Numbered from the stretch's first letter, positions 53,903 through 62,857 are shown. The stretch is DNA of 64,000 nucleotides from Candidatus Tectimicrobiota bacterium (GCA_026005175.1 BPKO01000003.1:347489-411488), one strand, 5' to 3'. Notes: generated by a model not told the origin, from the sequence alone. A program made the numbers and translations.

Positions 53903-54463
53903 CTAGCCCAGGAGGGCTTCGACGGCAAGCGAAAGCTCGGGCAGCAGCAAGGGGGCCACGGTATCGCCCCGCCGCAAGGTCTCGACCGCCTGGTAGCCCT
54001 GCGGCGCGGGCTGGCGGTAGACTTCCACCTGTGCGGCCGCCAGGTCCACCAGCCACACCTCGGGAATCCCAAAGCGGGCATAGAGGGGCACCTTCACCGC
54101 CCGGTCGGGGGCCGCCGAGGTCTCGGCCACCTCCACCACCAGCAGGACGTCCTCGGGACCCGGGTGCTCGGCGGCATAGAAGTCCGGGCGGGGTCTGAGC
54201 AGCGCCACATCCGGCTGGGGCTCCGAGTGCTCCCCCAAACGAACAGGGTTCTGGACACGGACGATGGCCCGTTCCCCCGTTCTTTGGGAGAAGAGCCGGT
54301 TCAGGCGATCGACGCACGCCGCATGGCGACTCCCAATCGGCGCCATCGCCACAATCTCCCCCTCGATCAGCTCCACCCGGTCATCTTCGCCAAGGATGCC
54401 CGCCTCGGCCATCTTGTGATATTCGGCCACCGTGAACCGGCGCTTCATCAACTGAACAGCCAT
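53903..54463 (-). CDS. Uma2-family protein, copy U4
   Basis: A complete 186-residue gene: MAVQLMKRRFTVAEYHKMAEAG, D in PQPDVALLRPR, E in VLLVVEVAETS, K in AVKVPLYARFGIPEVWLVDL. The ATG at 54463 has a GGAG leader. It faces cassette C. It differs from U1 in the middle but shares the 3' block. Confidence 0.85.
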   Translation of the reverse strand: MAVQLMKRRFTVAEYHKMAEAGILGEDDRVELIEGEIVAMAPIGSRHAACVDRLNRLFSQRTGERAIVRVQNPVRLGEHSEPQPDVALLRPRPDFYAAEHPGPEDVLLVVEVAETSAAPDRAVKVPLYARFGIPEVWLVDLAAAQVEVYRQPAPQGYQAVETLRRGDTVAPLLLPELSLAVEALLG

Positions 54464-54643
54464 CGCTGTGTCTCCTTCCGCCATCCGAAACCCCGCTTCC
54501 GTCCCATCCTTCCCCCGATCCTCTGTAGGCTACCGCGAGCGGGGCCGGCGGGGCAAGCGTCGGGACGTACAAGGACGTCTTGGGAAAGTAGCGAGCGCGA
54601 AGGCCGTTCAGCGGGCGGCGCAACCGAGTGTGTCCCCTCTTAC

Positions 54644-54684
54644 GACATATCGATGACCATTGATATGTCCCGCGGTGATATGTC
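54644..54684. repeat. GATATGTC iterons
   Basis: GACATATC (54644), then GATATGTC at 54662 and 54677. The first two form an inverted repeat with a 10-base gap; the last two are direct repeats within GATATGTCCCGCGGT. They lie in a 500-base gap (54464-54965) that otherwise shows only decayed sequence. A regulator operator is possible, but no regulator gene is adjacent. Confidence 0.5.
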
Positions 54685-54965
54685 CCGCGGTAACGAGAAA
54701 AAGTGCCGGAGTTCCGCCCGCTTGACAGAAATATCAGCAATGCAGTAGTCTCGGGATGGAAGGAGTGACGACCCTATGCGAGGCCTAACAGAGCGACTCC
54801 AGATCGGGAAGCGAGGCATCGCTCGATGCGCTCTTAGCCGGCTTGGATGAGCAGCGCCGGCGGTTGTACCGAGAGCGATACGGTTCGCCGGCCTGTTGAG
54901 CGAGAGCCTGTGCCTCCTTGTGATCTCCCCTTCCCCTTGTGGGAGCGTCTCCTTTCGCACGTCCG

Positions 54966-56122
54966 CTACGATCCCGAACCGCCCAGCCTGAGCATGCGCC
55001 GCAGCTCGGACCAGGCGGCCCCTGCCAGGTTTCGGAACTCCTGGTAGTCCTGGTCCTCCTCGCGGCTGCTCCGGTCGAAGTACTCGGCGCCGAAGGCGAG
55101 GAAGAGCGAAAGCATCCCGCCCACGACAAAGGCCAGGATCACGTTCAGCCGGCGCCTGGGCTTGGAGCGCTCGAGAGGGGGCACGGCGGCTTCGATGACC
55201 GTGATCACCGGGGTGTCGTTCACCTCTTCGATCCGGGCGGTTTCGTACTCCCGTTTCAACGTGAGGTAAAGCTCCTGGCGGAGCTGCGCCTGGCGGCGGA
55301 GGCGGTCTTCTTCCACCACCAGTTGGGGGGAGCTCTGCCACGAGCGGTTCCGCTCGTAGAAGTTTTTCAAGTCCTCCCCCGCCTGGCGGAGTTCTTGCTC
55401 CACCGCCGCCACCCGATCTTCCACGAATCGGCGGCGCTCGCGGGGCCCTGGGATTGGCGGGTTTTGGTGTTGAACTCGTTCAGGCGATCGAGCATCCGGT
55501 TGGCCACGGCTGCGGCGAGCTCCGGGTAAGGTGCATCCACGCTGAGCTTCACGATCCCGGTCTGGCGGTCGACCTGGGTCGAGACCAGTCCTCGCAGAGC
55601 TTTGACTCCTGCATAAAGGCGCTCGGTAGGGTTCTCTGCCTCTACCTCGAGAATGTCTATCAGAGTGGCCGAGTCCGACGGATTGTGTTCGCCTCGCGGG
55701 TCAACGAAGCGCTCTAGTACCACTCTCTCCAAAAGTTCTCGGCTTTTGAGCACCTCCGCGTAGAATTGTGGAGCCTGGGATCCCTCCGGCCCTGCGGAGA
55801 CGCCGAACTGCGCTGCGAGACCGGCAAGTCCGGCTGGCAGCCGGCTGGCCGATCGAACCTCGGGTAGAAACGACGCCGTAGCCGTAAAAGTGGGGCGCAC
55901 CATAAACGAAAACACGCCCGCTGAAAATGCGGCGAGCAGGGGTACGCCGAGGACCAGCCGCCACCGTTTGAGCAGGACGTTCACGTAGCCGAGGAGGGTG
56001 ATCTCCTCTTCGTAATAGGTCGGGTAAACCGGAGCCTGAGGGCCGCTCGAGGCTGAGCCAAGTCCGCTTCTGCGGGGCTCCGGCTGCTCCGGCGGACTAG
56101 CGTTGGTTTGGGATTGGTTCAT
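54966..56122 (-). CDS. Wzz/chain-length-determinant-like polysaccharide protein, frameshifted
   Basis: Inner-membrane polysaccharide co-polymerase type: the N-terminal Wzz domain opens EEITLLGYVNVLLKRWRLVLGVPLLAAFSAGVFSF (TM1), then a large periplasmic part with a coiled coil (ERNRSWQSSPQLVVEEDRLRRQAQLRQ), and a C-terminal TM2 (VILAFVVGGMLSLFLAFGAEYFD). A shift at a CCCC run near 55444 joins the two halves. No C-terminal tyrosine-kinase domain. It is the only nearly complete member of the local polysaccharide locus. Confidence 0.82.
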
Positions 56123-56176
56123 AGCAGCTTAGAACTTATCGCGGGCGAACGCCGAACGGGAGATGAGATAGAGTGT

Positions 56177-56540
56177 CTAGGGAGGCCCATCTAACAGTGC
56201 TGGGCTCGTCGCGCTCCTCGGCGGGGCCGGGCGGAAGGCCTCCAGAAGGTAGCCGCCCTCGGGGGAGACCTCCTCCGGGCGGCCCGTGACGGGGTCTACC
56301 TTAAACCCCAGGGTCTCCAGGGCGAAGGTCCCCAGGAGGGGCCGGGGGGTCTCCAGCGAGACCACGAAGGCGGGCCCCCTTCGGCCCCCGACCTCCACCT
56401 CCACCAGGTACAGGGGGCCCTCACCCTCCTCCTGTCGGCTAGGGTCAATTCCACCCCGTAGGGCGTCTCCAAGAGGCCCAGGTCCCGCAAAAGGGCCACC
56501 TCCTCCGGCGTCAGCCCAAGACGGGGAGGGGGCCTGTAGG
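56177..56540 (-). pseudogene. Retropepsin-like protein remnant
   Basis: Pieces in two frames: RLGLTPEEVALLRDLGLLETPYGVELTLADRR, and VEVEVGGRRGPAFVVSLETPRPLLGTFALETLGFKVDP. The last stretch resembles the second half of small aspartyl proteases (LLGTxALExLGxxVDPxTGR). The DSGA half is missing. Confidence 0.45.
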
Positions 56541-56625
56541 GCGGCGTGGGGCGGGGGCGGGCGGAGGGCGGCTCCCTAGAGGCCAGACCCTCACCCGCCA
56601 GGGCCTCGCTCAGGGTCAGTCTTTA

Positions 56626-56654
56626 TTGACCATGGACGTCGACCATGGTACCAT
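56626..56654 (+). promoter_or_regulatory. Promoter/operator of the phd-vapC pair
   Basis: TTGACC, a 17-base spacer, then TACCAT. Two CCATGG palindromes lie within and beside the spacer (56630-56635 and 56643-56648), spaced 13 bases apart centre to centre. This fits autorepression by a Phd-type antitoxin dimer pair. Confidence 0.65.
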
Positions 56655-56679
56655 AGTTTCGTCAGGAAGGGGGTAAGCG

Positions 56680-56919
56680 ATGGAGCGTGTGCCGATCTCC
56701 AAGTTCAAGGCGACCTGCCTGGCCCTGCTGGACCGCGTGAAGCGGACCGGCCGGCCCATCTTGGTGACCCGCCGGGGGGAGCCCATCGCCCAGATCCTGC
56801 CGCCTCCCCCACCGGAGCGCTCCGAGTGGCTGGGCTCCTTCCGTGGGACGGGCCGGATCGTGGGCGATATCCTGAGCCCGGCGGCGGAGGGGAGGGAGTG
56901 GGAGATTCTCCGGCAATGA
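56680..56919 (+). CDS. Phd/YefM-family antitoxin
   Basis: A 79-residue antitoxin: the N-terminal DNA-binding fold VPISKFKATCLALLDRVKRTGRPILVTRRGEPIAQI is followed by a flexible toxin-binding tail (SFRGTGRIVGDIL). It overlaps the PIN toxin by 4 bases and has its own promoter with a palindromic operator. Confidence 0.9.
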   Translation: MERVPISKFKATCLALLDRVKRTGRPILVTRRGEPIAQILPPPPPERSEWLGSFRGTGRIVGDILSPAAEGREWEILRQ

Positions 56920-57311
56920 GGCTCCTCCTGGACACCCACATCTTCCTCTGGAGCCTTCTGGAGCCCGAGCGCCTGAGCCGGCGGGTTGCCACCGCCCTGG
57001 AAGACCCCGGCAACGAGCTGTGGCTCTCCCCCATTGTGATCTGGGAGGTTTTGATCCTCGCCGAGAAGGGCCGCGTGGTGCTCGAACCCGATGCCGTCGC
57101 CTGGGTGCGACGGGCACTGCAAACCATCCCCTTCCGGGAAGCTCCGCTCACCCATGAAGTGGCGATTCAAAGCCGATTTGTAGCACTTCCCCATCAGGAC
57201 CCGGCCGATCGCTTCCTGGCGGCGACTGCCCTCGTCTATGACCTGACGCTGGTGACGGCGGATGAGCGCTTGCTCCGTGCCCCATCAATCCCTATCCTGG
57301 CTGATCGCTAA
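56916..57311 (+). CDS. vapC: VapC-type PIN-domain toxin
   Basis: A 131-residue PIN RNase. Acidic residues are D6 (LLLDTHIFLW), E in IWEVLIL, D in DPADRFLAATA and D in VTADERLL, so the active site is complete. It starts inside the antitoxin stop (ATGA). One of the few fully intact modules in this part of the window. Confidence 0.92.
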   Translation: MRLLLDTHIFLWSLLEPERLSRRVATALEDPGNELWLSPIVIWEVLILAEKGRVVLEPDAVAWVRRALQTIPFREAPLTHEVAIQSRFVALPHQDPADRFLAATALVYDLTLVTADERLLRAPSIPILADR

Positions 57312-57676
57312 GCAAGGGGCACAAGGAGGGGTCAAATCCCACCGGCCCTTCAGGGTGTAGAGGGAGGACATGCAGCAGTCGTCGGGCAACCGCTTGCGGG
57401 TCGGCCGTCGTCAACCTCAAGATCAGCAGGCTAGGGCGCGCGTGGCCGCTTACCGCCACGAGCGTGGAGAAGTCCAGGTCATGGCTGACCACCACCCTGC
57501 CCTCGGCCCGCGCCTTCTCCAGAACCTGCTCGTCCCCGGCGTTCACGGGCAGGATATCCGAGACCCGCACGATATCCCAACCGTTCTCCCTTAAAATGGC
57601 CACGGTTTTTGGTGAGACGTTTCATGTCGGCCAGGAGGCGGGGTCTGGCCTTCTCCTCAGTCCTGGGCGGGCTCAT
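57292..57676 (-). CDS. DUF5615 PIN-like protein, frameshifted and shortened
   Basis: RLLADMKRLTK, then after an extra A in an A5 run (57604-57608) TVAILRENGWDIVRVSDILPVNAGDEQVLEKARAEGRVVVSHDLDFS, typical of DUF5615 (Mut7-C-like PIN) toxins. The usual last 20 residues are replaced by HPEGPVGFDPSL. The probable ATG at 57676 overlaps the preceding DUF433 end. The 3' end overlaps the vapC 3' end by 20 bases, convergent. Confidence 0.7.
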
Positions 57677-57758
57677 GTCCCCGAACGGGCACCGGCAGGA
57701 CCTGCTCGGAAGAGGCCCAGGCGGCGTACAGGAGGGCCTGGCGGACGTCCTCCTTGTT
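57657..57758 (-). pseudogene. DUF433 antitoxin, C-terminal remnant
   Basis: Only NKEDVRQALLYAAWASSEQVLPVP plus a short tail remains, the C-terminal helix pair of DUF433 (LTxEDVxxALxYAA). DUF433 normally sits directly upstream of DUF5615, as here. Its N-terminal part has been replaced by a fragment of the coiled-coil cassette. Confidence 0.6.
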
Positions 57759-57838
57759 CACTGCCCTGGTGGCGGTGGTGATTGGCTTTGCTTCCTGGGA
57801 TCGGCGCACCATCATTCGCAAGGCCATCGCGTGGCGAA
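57757..57838 (+). repeat. Coiled-coil cassette fragment D
   Basis: An 80-base piece encoding TALVAVVIGFASWDRRTIIR, the TM helix and start of the tail of the cassette protein, with a deletion after it. No flanking GGGGTCAG repeat is present. It is joined on one side to the truncated DUF433 gene and on the other to a palindrome and a TnpB-like remnant. Confidence 0.75.
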
Positions 57839-57858
57839 AAAGGGGACTGTCCCCTTTT
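57838..57858. repeat. Palindrome AAAAGGGGA-CTG-TCCCCTTTT
   Basis: A perfect 9-bp inverted repeat with a 3-base loop, sitting at the junction between cassette fragment D and the TnpB-like remnant. It shares the G-core/T-run style of the cassette repeat and of the motif at 46952. Confidence 0.7.
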
Positions 57859-57864
57859 CCCGTA

Positions 57865-58528
57865 TCAAAAGCCGTGCCGCCGGATCGGCGAGGGCGAGGT
57901 GGGGCTGGATATCGGCCCGTCCACGCTTGCGGTCGTCGGGGAGGGAGGCGCATGGCTTGAGCCGTTTTGCGAAGGGGTTGTCCGTAAGCACCGGCTGATC
58001 CGCAGGCTTGAGCGCAAGCTGGACCGCCAGCGCCGGGCGAACAACCCCGGCAGCTATCTGCCCGACGGGCGGATCAACCCCGGTCCGAAGCGGTGGGTGA
58101 AGTCGCACCGCCAGCGGCAAACGCAAGACGAGTTGGCCGATCTTCTCCGCCGTGAGGCGGCCCACCGCAAGACGCTGCACGGGCAGTTGGCCAACCGTGT
58201 CCTGGCGCTGGGCCAGGTTGTCAAGATGGAGAAGCTCTCCTACCGTGCGTTGCAGCGGCAGTACGGCAGGTCCGTAGGGGTGCGGGCGCCGGGAAAGTTC
58301 GTCTCGATTCTCCGCCGCAAGGCGGAGAGTGCCGGCGGCAAGGTGATCGAGTTCCCCACCTGTACCACGAAGCTCTCCTCATTCTGCCACGGCTGCGGCG
58401 CGGTGAAGAAGAAGCCTCTTGCCCAGCGCCTCCACCGGTGCGAATGCGGGGTCGAGATGCAGCGCGACCTCTACTCCGCGTTCCTGGCTCGGTGCGTGGG
58501 GGAGGACGGTTTGCTCCACGCGGGCTAG
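57865..58528 (+). pseudogene. TnpB-like (IS605/IS607 OrfB) nuclease remnant
   Basis: RuvC-I Asp in VGLDIGPSTLAVV, RuvC-II Glu in KMEKLSYRALQ, zinc ribbon CHGCG...CEC and RuvC-III Asp in VEMQRDLYSAFLA are all present. The N-terminal RNA-binding half is missing; the open frame starts in unrelated cassette sequence. A TAG at 58526 interrupts it, and the same frame continues ARAAWPDAEPLLRAAWS, family-like, to about 58690. It is therefore dead at both ends. The stretch 58690-58820 has nothing else. Confidence 0.75.
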
Positions 58529-58820
58529 GCGCGTGCTGCCTGGCCGGATGCGGAACCGCTCCTGCGGGCGGCGTGGAGCAGCTCCTCCTGCGCCTGGACC
58601 AGCTCCTCGGTGAGGCGCTCCCCCGGCCGGAGGCCGATCACCTCAAGTTGCGTCTGTTGCGTGCCGCGTCATGTGCGTCTGTTGCGTGGCGCGTGAAAAA
58701 GACGTATTGACGGGGAGGAGGAGCTCAAGTACCCCGGGAGAGGAAGGCCTGTGTTCGGGGGCTCGGAAGCCAGAACGCTGAGGGCTTCGTTGCGGGCAGG
58801 GTCGGGAATGGGAGGGACCG

Positions 58821-59391
58821 CTAGCCGAGCACGGCCTCGACGGCCAAGGAAAGCTCCGGCAGGAGGAGGGGGACCAGGGTGTCGCCCCGCCGCAAGGTCT
58901 GGACCGCCTGGTAGCCCTGCGGCGCGGGCTGGCGGTAGACCTCCACCTGCGCGGCCGCCAGGTCCACCAGCCAGACCTCAGGAATCCCGAAGCGGGCATA
59001 CAGCGGCACCTTGATCTCCCGGTCGTAGTCAGCGGAGGTCTCCGCCACCTCCACCACCAGGAGGACATCCTCGGGCCCCGGGTGGGCGGCGGCGTAGAAG
59101 TCCTCCCTGGGTTTGAGCAACGCCAGATCGGGCTGGGGCTCGGAGTGCTCCCCCAGGCGGACGGGGTTCTGGACGCTGACGATCGCCCGCTCGCCCACCA
59201 GCCGAGAGAGGAGCCGGTTGAGCCGGTTCACCTGCCCCGCATGGCGACTCCCCACGGGCGCCATCTCCACGATCTCCCCCTCGATGAGCTCCACCCGGTC
59301 GTCCTCGGAGAAGATGCCGGCCCCGGCCCATCCGGTGGTATTCCTCCACCGTGAAGCGATGCCTGACCAACGGAGCGGCCATCCTGTCCAT
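58821..59391 (-). CDS. Uma2-family protein, copy U5, frameshifted near the start
   Basis: MDRMAAPLVRHRFTVEEYHRMG, then a shift near 59325 to a frame reading DDRVELIEGEIVEMAPVGSRHAGQVNRL and on to the end, with catalytic D, E (VLLVVEVAETS) and K (EIKVPLYARFGIPEV). The most divergent copy at the N-terminus, and it stands apart from the cassette array by 4.4 kb. A single-base shift at a C run suggests either sequencing error or recent inactivation. Confidence 0.78.
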
Positions 59392-59498
59392 ACCCTCCTC
59401 GTCTCTCTCTTCCCTTCTTGTTTGCTGCCTTCCTTCCTTTGGCCCGGCTCTCGGGAGCGATTCTACCCCCGAGCGCGCGGCGGCGGCAATCTTTTTTC

Positions 59499-60330
59499 TT
59501 AGGGACAGGGGAGGCGGCCAGCCTTGCGCAGCTGCTCCTCGATCCAGCGGTACGTAATCTCCAACCCCTTCTCCAGCGGGATCTGTGGCTCCCAGCCCAG
59601 AACCTGCCGCATCTTCGTGTTGTCGCTGTTCCTCCCCCTCACCCCCTGGGGCTTCGTGAGGTCGTAGCGCTTCCGGACCCGCTTGCCCGCGATCCCGGCG
59701 ATGAGGTCCACCAGCTCGTCGATCGTCACCATGAGATCGCTCCCCAGGTTGAGGGGCTCCCGGTAATCCGACTGCATCAGGCGGTAGATCCCCTCCAGGC
59801 AGTCGTCGATGTAGAGGAAGGAGCGGGTCTGCTTCCCGTCCCCCCAGATCTCGATCTCGTCGCCGTCTTTTGCCAGGGCGATCTTGCGGCACAGGGCCGC
59901 CGGGGCCTTCTCCCGCCCGCCCTCGTACGTCCCCAGGGGGCCGTAGACGTTGTGGAAGCGGGCCACCCGCGTCTCCAGCCCGTGGTCCTCGTAGTAGTAC
60001 TGGCAGAGCTTCTCCATGAACAGTTTTTCTAAACCGTAGCCCTCCTCCGGCTCGGCGGGCCAGGCGTCCTCCTCCTTCAGGGGCGTGACGTCGGGCTCCT
60101 TCTGCTTGTAGAGGGGATAGACGCAGGCCGAGGAGGAGAAGAAGAACCTGCCCACGCCGTTGATGTGGGAGGCCTCGAGCATGTTCGCGTTCATGAGGAC
60201 GTTGTTGCGCGCGACATCGGCGTGGACGGCGGTGATGTAGCCGATGCCACCCATGTCCGCGGCCAGGTGGTACTGACTTTTCCGCTGCGGCATGAGGGCC
60301 GCCGCCGAGGCGGACGAGCGGCAAGAGGGG
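59499..60330 (-). pseudogene. NAD-dependent nucleotide-sugar epimerase, N-terminus lost
   Basis: An extended SDR similar to GDP-mannose 3,5-epimerase: YHLAADMGGIGYI, SSSACVYP, and the catalytic YxxxK as YGLEKLFMEKL, then RFHNVYGPLGTYEGG and LGWEPQIPLEKGLEITY. The NAD-binding GxxGxxG and the first 60 or so residues are missing because the reading frame is cut by the IS at 60331. It would have acted in surface-polysaccharide sugar synthesis. Confidence 0.85.
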
Positions 60331-61714
60331 CATGAAAGTACTTGCAATCCAAATAATTATGGGTCATGGTCTCCTCCGACACGCATAAGCTATCACCCCA
60401 AAATGGAGGAGTGCGCCATGACCCTGCCTCGACGATACCACAAGCAGAGGGCCAAAGCCAGAGCGCGTCGCCTCCAGAAAGCCCGCCAGCGACTTGCGCG
60501 AGCAAGCCCGCGCCCAGCGCTATGTGCAGGCTCTCGAGCAGGCCTTGCGCGAGCTAGAGCTGCCCCAGGACCTGGCCCTCGAAATCCAGATGCGCCTGCG
60601 CGCGCTCAAGCGGCTGCTAGGCAAGCTCGTGGCCCTGATGTTTCCCCCCTCTGGTTGGCTGCCGCAGTGCCGTGACAGTCGGGTGCGCGGCTGGGACAAG
60701 AACCTGCCCGTGCGGCTGCTTGCGGCCTTGCCGCCGCGGTCGTGGCGCAAGCGCCTGCGGCAGCTGGCCCTGGAGATTCTCGTGCGGCTGGGCCGTTTCC
60801 TTGCCGACAAAAGCCCTGCCACGCGCAGCCGCTGGCCGTGGCGGTGGGTGGGCGATGAGAGCCTCTTCAAGAAATACGGGCGCCAGCTGGGGCTGGTGGG
60901 CTGGGGCTGGAGCGGCCAAGAGCAACGCGTACGGCTGGGCATCGATGGCGTGCTGCTGCTGGTGGTGATTGGCGAGGGCAAGCTGGTAGTGCCAGTGGAC
61001 TTTGTGGTGCGGCGACCCGACCCTCAGGGCCCTGGGCATCCCTGTTATGACAAGCTGACCTGGTTGCGCCAGATGCTCGATGATGCCCTGGGTGCCCTGC
61101 GGCGCCGTGGGCTGCGGCTGCCTGCGCCGTTGGTAGTGGCCGATAGCGGGTTTGGGGACGCCAAACTCATGCGCCACGTCCGCCATGGCGCACCAGGGGA
61201 CGCTGCTGGTGGAGGGCAAAAGCGCTTACGTCTTTCACCTGCCCGAGGGCCGCCGGGTCAAGGGCTCCGATCTGCTCTCCCGCGCTGACTGGCCCTGGCG
61301 CCAGAGCCCGCAGGTGCCCGGAGTCCGCTACGTGCGTCTCAGCGCAACGAGTCCCCACCTTTGGCGACGTCACCCTCGTCGTGGTAGAGGCCCCGGGGCG
61401 CGCGCGCTTCTACTTGCTGTGTCTGGCGACGGCCATCACGGCGCCGCGGCTGATTCGGGCCTGGCAGCAGCGCCACTGGATTGAGCAGTGCTGGCGGACG
61501 CTGAAGCATCTGCTGGCCACGGAGGCCTGCCAGGTGCAGAGCGAAGCGGCCTACTGGGGCCATCTGGTGCTGCGGCTCATGGGCTATTTCGTCTTGTTTT
61601 ATACCACCCGCGTGGTCTGCAAGCGGCACGTAACCATGGCGGAGCTGGGGTTCAGCGTGAAGCATCACTGGCGCTTTGTCCATCCGAACTACTTGAATTA
61701 GAAGCACTTTCATG
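60331..61714. mobile_element. IS element with imperfect terminal inverted repeats
   Basis: Left end AAAGTACTTGCAATCCAAAT and right end (complement) AAAGTGCTTCTAATTCAAGT match at about 15 of 20 bases. CATG flanks both ends, either a 4-bp target duplication or part of the repeat. It is about 1.38 kb and contains one transposase. It separates a 5'-truncated epimerase from a 3'-truncated flippase. Confidence 0.8.
60418..61701 (+). CDS. DDE transposase (IS4/IS5-like), frameshifted
   Basis: The frame changes near 60495, 61190 and 61350, but pieces join into one DDE protein: a basic N-terminus (MTLPRRYHKQRAKARARRLQKA), first Asp around WVGDESLFKKYG, second Asp in LVVADSGFGDAKLM, and Glu in RHWIEQCWRTLKHLLATEAC followed by YWGHLVLRLMGYFVLFY. 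I do not recognise the exact IS family. ATG at 60418. Three shifts suggest it is inactive unless they are read errors. Confidence 0.7.
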
Positions 61715-61752
61715 GCGTCTTGGGCGCAAGGCCGCGTGAATACAACCCGCGA

Positions 61753-61989
61753 TCACGATGCGGAAAAGTCAGCCAGCATCGGCTCGGTGAGCACCGCCGT
61801 GTGGAAGCCGGCCAGCAGGTAGAAGACGGAGAGGGCCACGGCAAAGGCGCCATACTCCTCGGGCGGAAGCCAGCGGGCCAGCAGGATGTTGACCAGGAAG
61901 TTGGCCCCCGAAAAGAGCCCCTGGTCGAGGACGGCCAGGCCGCCCTTCCTGGCCCAGCGGACGAGCCGTTCCCCCGAGAGATCCTCCAC
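61753..61989 (-). pseudogene. Polysaccharide flippase, N-terminal fragment
   Basis: The first 78 residues of a Wzx/MATE-type flippase: VRWARKGGLAVLDQGLFSGANFLVNILLARWLPPEEYGAFAVALSVFYLLAG, the usual TM1-TM2 region. It stops soon after MLADF, close to the IS right end. AGGAGGAGG precedes the GTG at 61989. Part of the decayed polysaccharide locus. Confidence 0.75.
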
Positions 61990-62116
61990 TTAGCGCCTCA
62001 CCTCCTCCTGAGCGTAGGGAAGCACTGCCGCCCCATCGCGCCTTTTTAGGGTTTGCCCCGCCCTCGGTGTTCCGGTAAAGTAGTCCGTAACCGAAATAAA
62101 GTCCCGGAGGTGCACC

Positions 62117-62360
62117 GTGGCAGTCCTGAGCGAGCGGTTGGAGATCCGGCTTCCGCCCCAGACGGCGGAGTTGCTCCGGCGGGAGGCCGAGCGGCGCGGG
62201 GTGCCCGTGGCCCGACTCGTGCGCGAGGCGATCGACCTCCTGCTCCGGGAGGAGCGACAGGCCCGTCTCCAGGCCGCCGAGGCCCCTTTTTGAGGTGGAG
62301 GCCCCCGTCGCCGACTGGGAGCACATGGAGTGCGAGATCATCCGTTCCCGCGACATCTAA
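62117..62360 (+). CDS. Ribbon-helix-helix antitoxin-like protein, frameshifted
   Basis: GTG at 62117 with CCCGGAGG upstream. It reads VAVLSERLEIRLPPQTAEL with REAERRGVPVARLVREAIDLLL, the CopG/RHH pattern. A shift in CCCCTTTTT (62283-62291) joins to LFEVEAPVADWEHMECEIIRSRDI and a stop at 62360. About 80 residues if corrected. No toxin follows on the same strand; the next gene is convergent. Confidence 0.65.
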
Positions 62361-62857
62361 AGCTCCCCCGCTTCCTCAAGCACCTGCCGATAGAGCTGTT
62401 CATGAATCCAAAAGCCGGCCTCTTCGCGCAACCGATCCAGCTCCTGCTTCAAAGAGGAGATTTTCCCCTCCTGTTTTGCTCGAATAAGCACGCCGATCAC
62501 ACCGGTCCTTGGTAAGCCGTAGATTTCCGCAACCCTGCGGGCATCGGCCTCGTCCAAGAAGATTAAATCTGCTTCTTGTTCCACAGCCAGCGCGATCGCC
62601 TCCGCCTCACCGGCATCCAGGTCTCGCCGAAGGATCTTGACCAAGTCTTGGTTCTGAGGCGTTAGCACTTCCAGCCAGCTTGCCTCTCGAGCCTTTTCGA
62701 CCTCTACGGCTCCCGGTCTGCCCTGTCCTTCCACCACTACTTCTTGCCACACCGCAGGTGGAACGGTGATCTTTCCGTGAAATTCCCGCAGCAATTCCAG
62801 ACGGCCGATGGAAGCCAAATTGATCAGAGTGGAAGCGTTAACGACTACCCCGGGCAT
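62357..62857 (-). CDS. DUF3368 PIN-like toxin
   Basis: A 166-residue PIN-like protein: VVVNASTLINLASIGRLELL at the N-terminus (Asn where many PINs have Asp, as is usual in DUF3368), DAGEAEAIALAVE, and LIFLDEADARRVAE. Paired with the UPF0175 gene just upstream (13-base overlap), a known toxin-antitoxin combination. Confidence 0.85.
   Translation of the reverse strand: MPGVVVNASTLINLASIGRLELLREFHGKITVPPAVWQEVVVEGQGRPGAVEVEKAREASWLEVLTPQNQDLVKILRRDLDAGEAEAIALAVEQEADLIFLDEADARRVAEIYGLPRTGVIGVLIRAKQEGKISSLKQELDRLREEAGFWIHEQLYRQVLEEAGEL

Noticed and set aside
58500-58535. The stop in the TnpB-like frame as a selenocysteine or recoding site
   Set aside because: It is TAG, not TGA, and the gene also lacks its N-terminal half, so decay explains it.
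58645-58700. Direct repeat GCGTCTGTTGCGTG as a mobile-element end
   Set aside because: Only two copies about 27 bases apart, with no inverted partner; probably local slippage.
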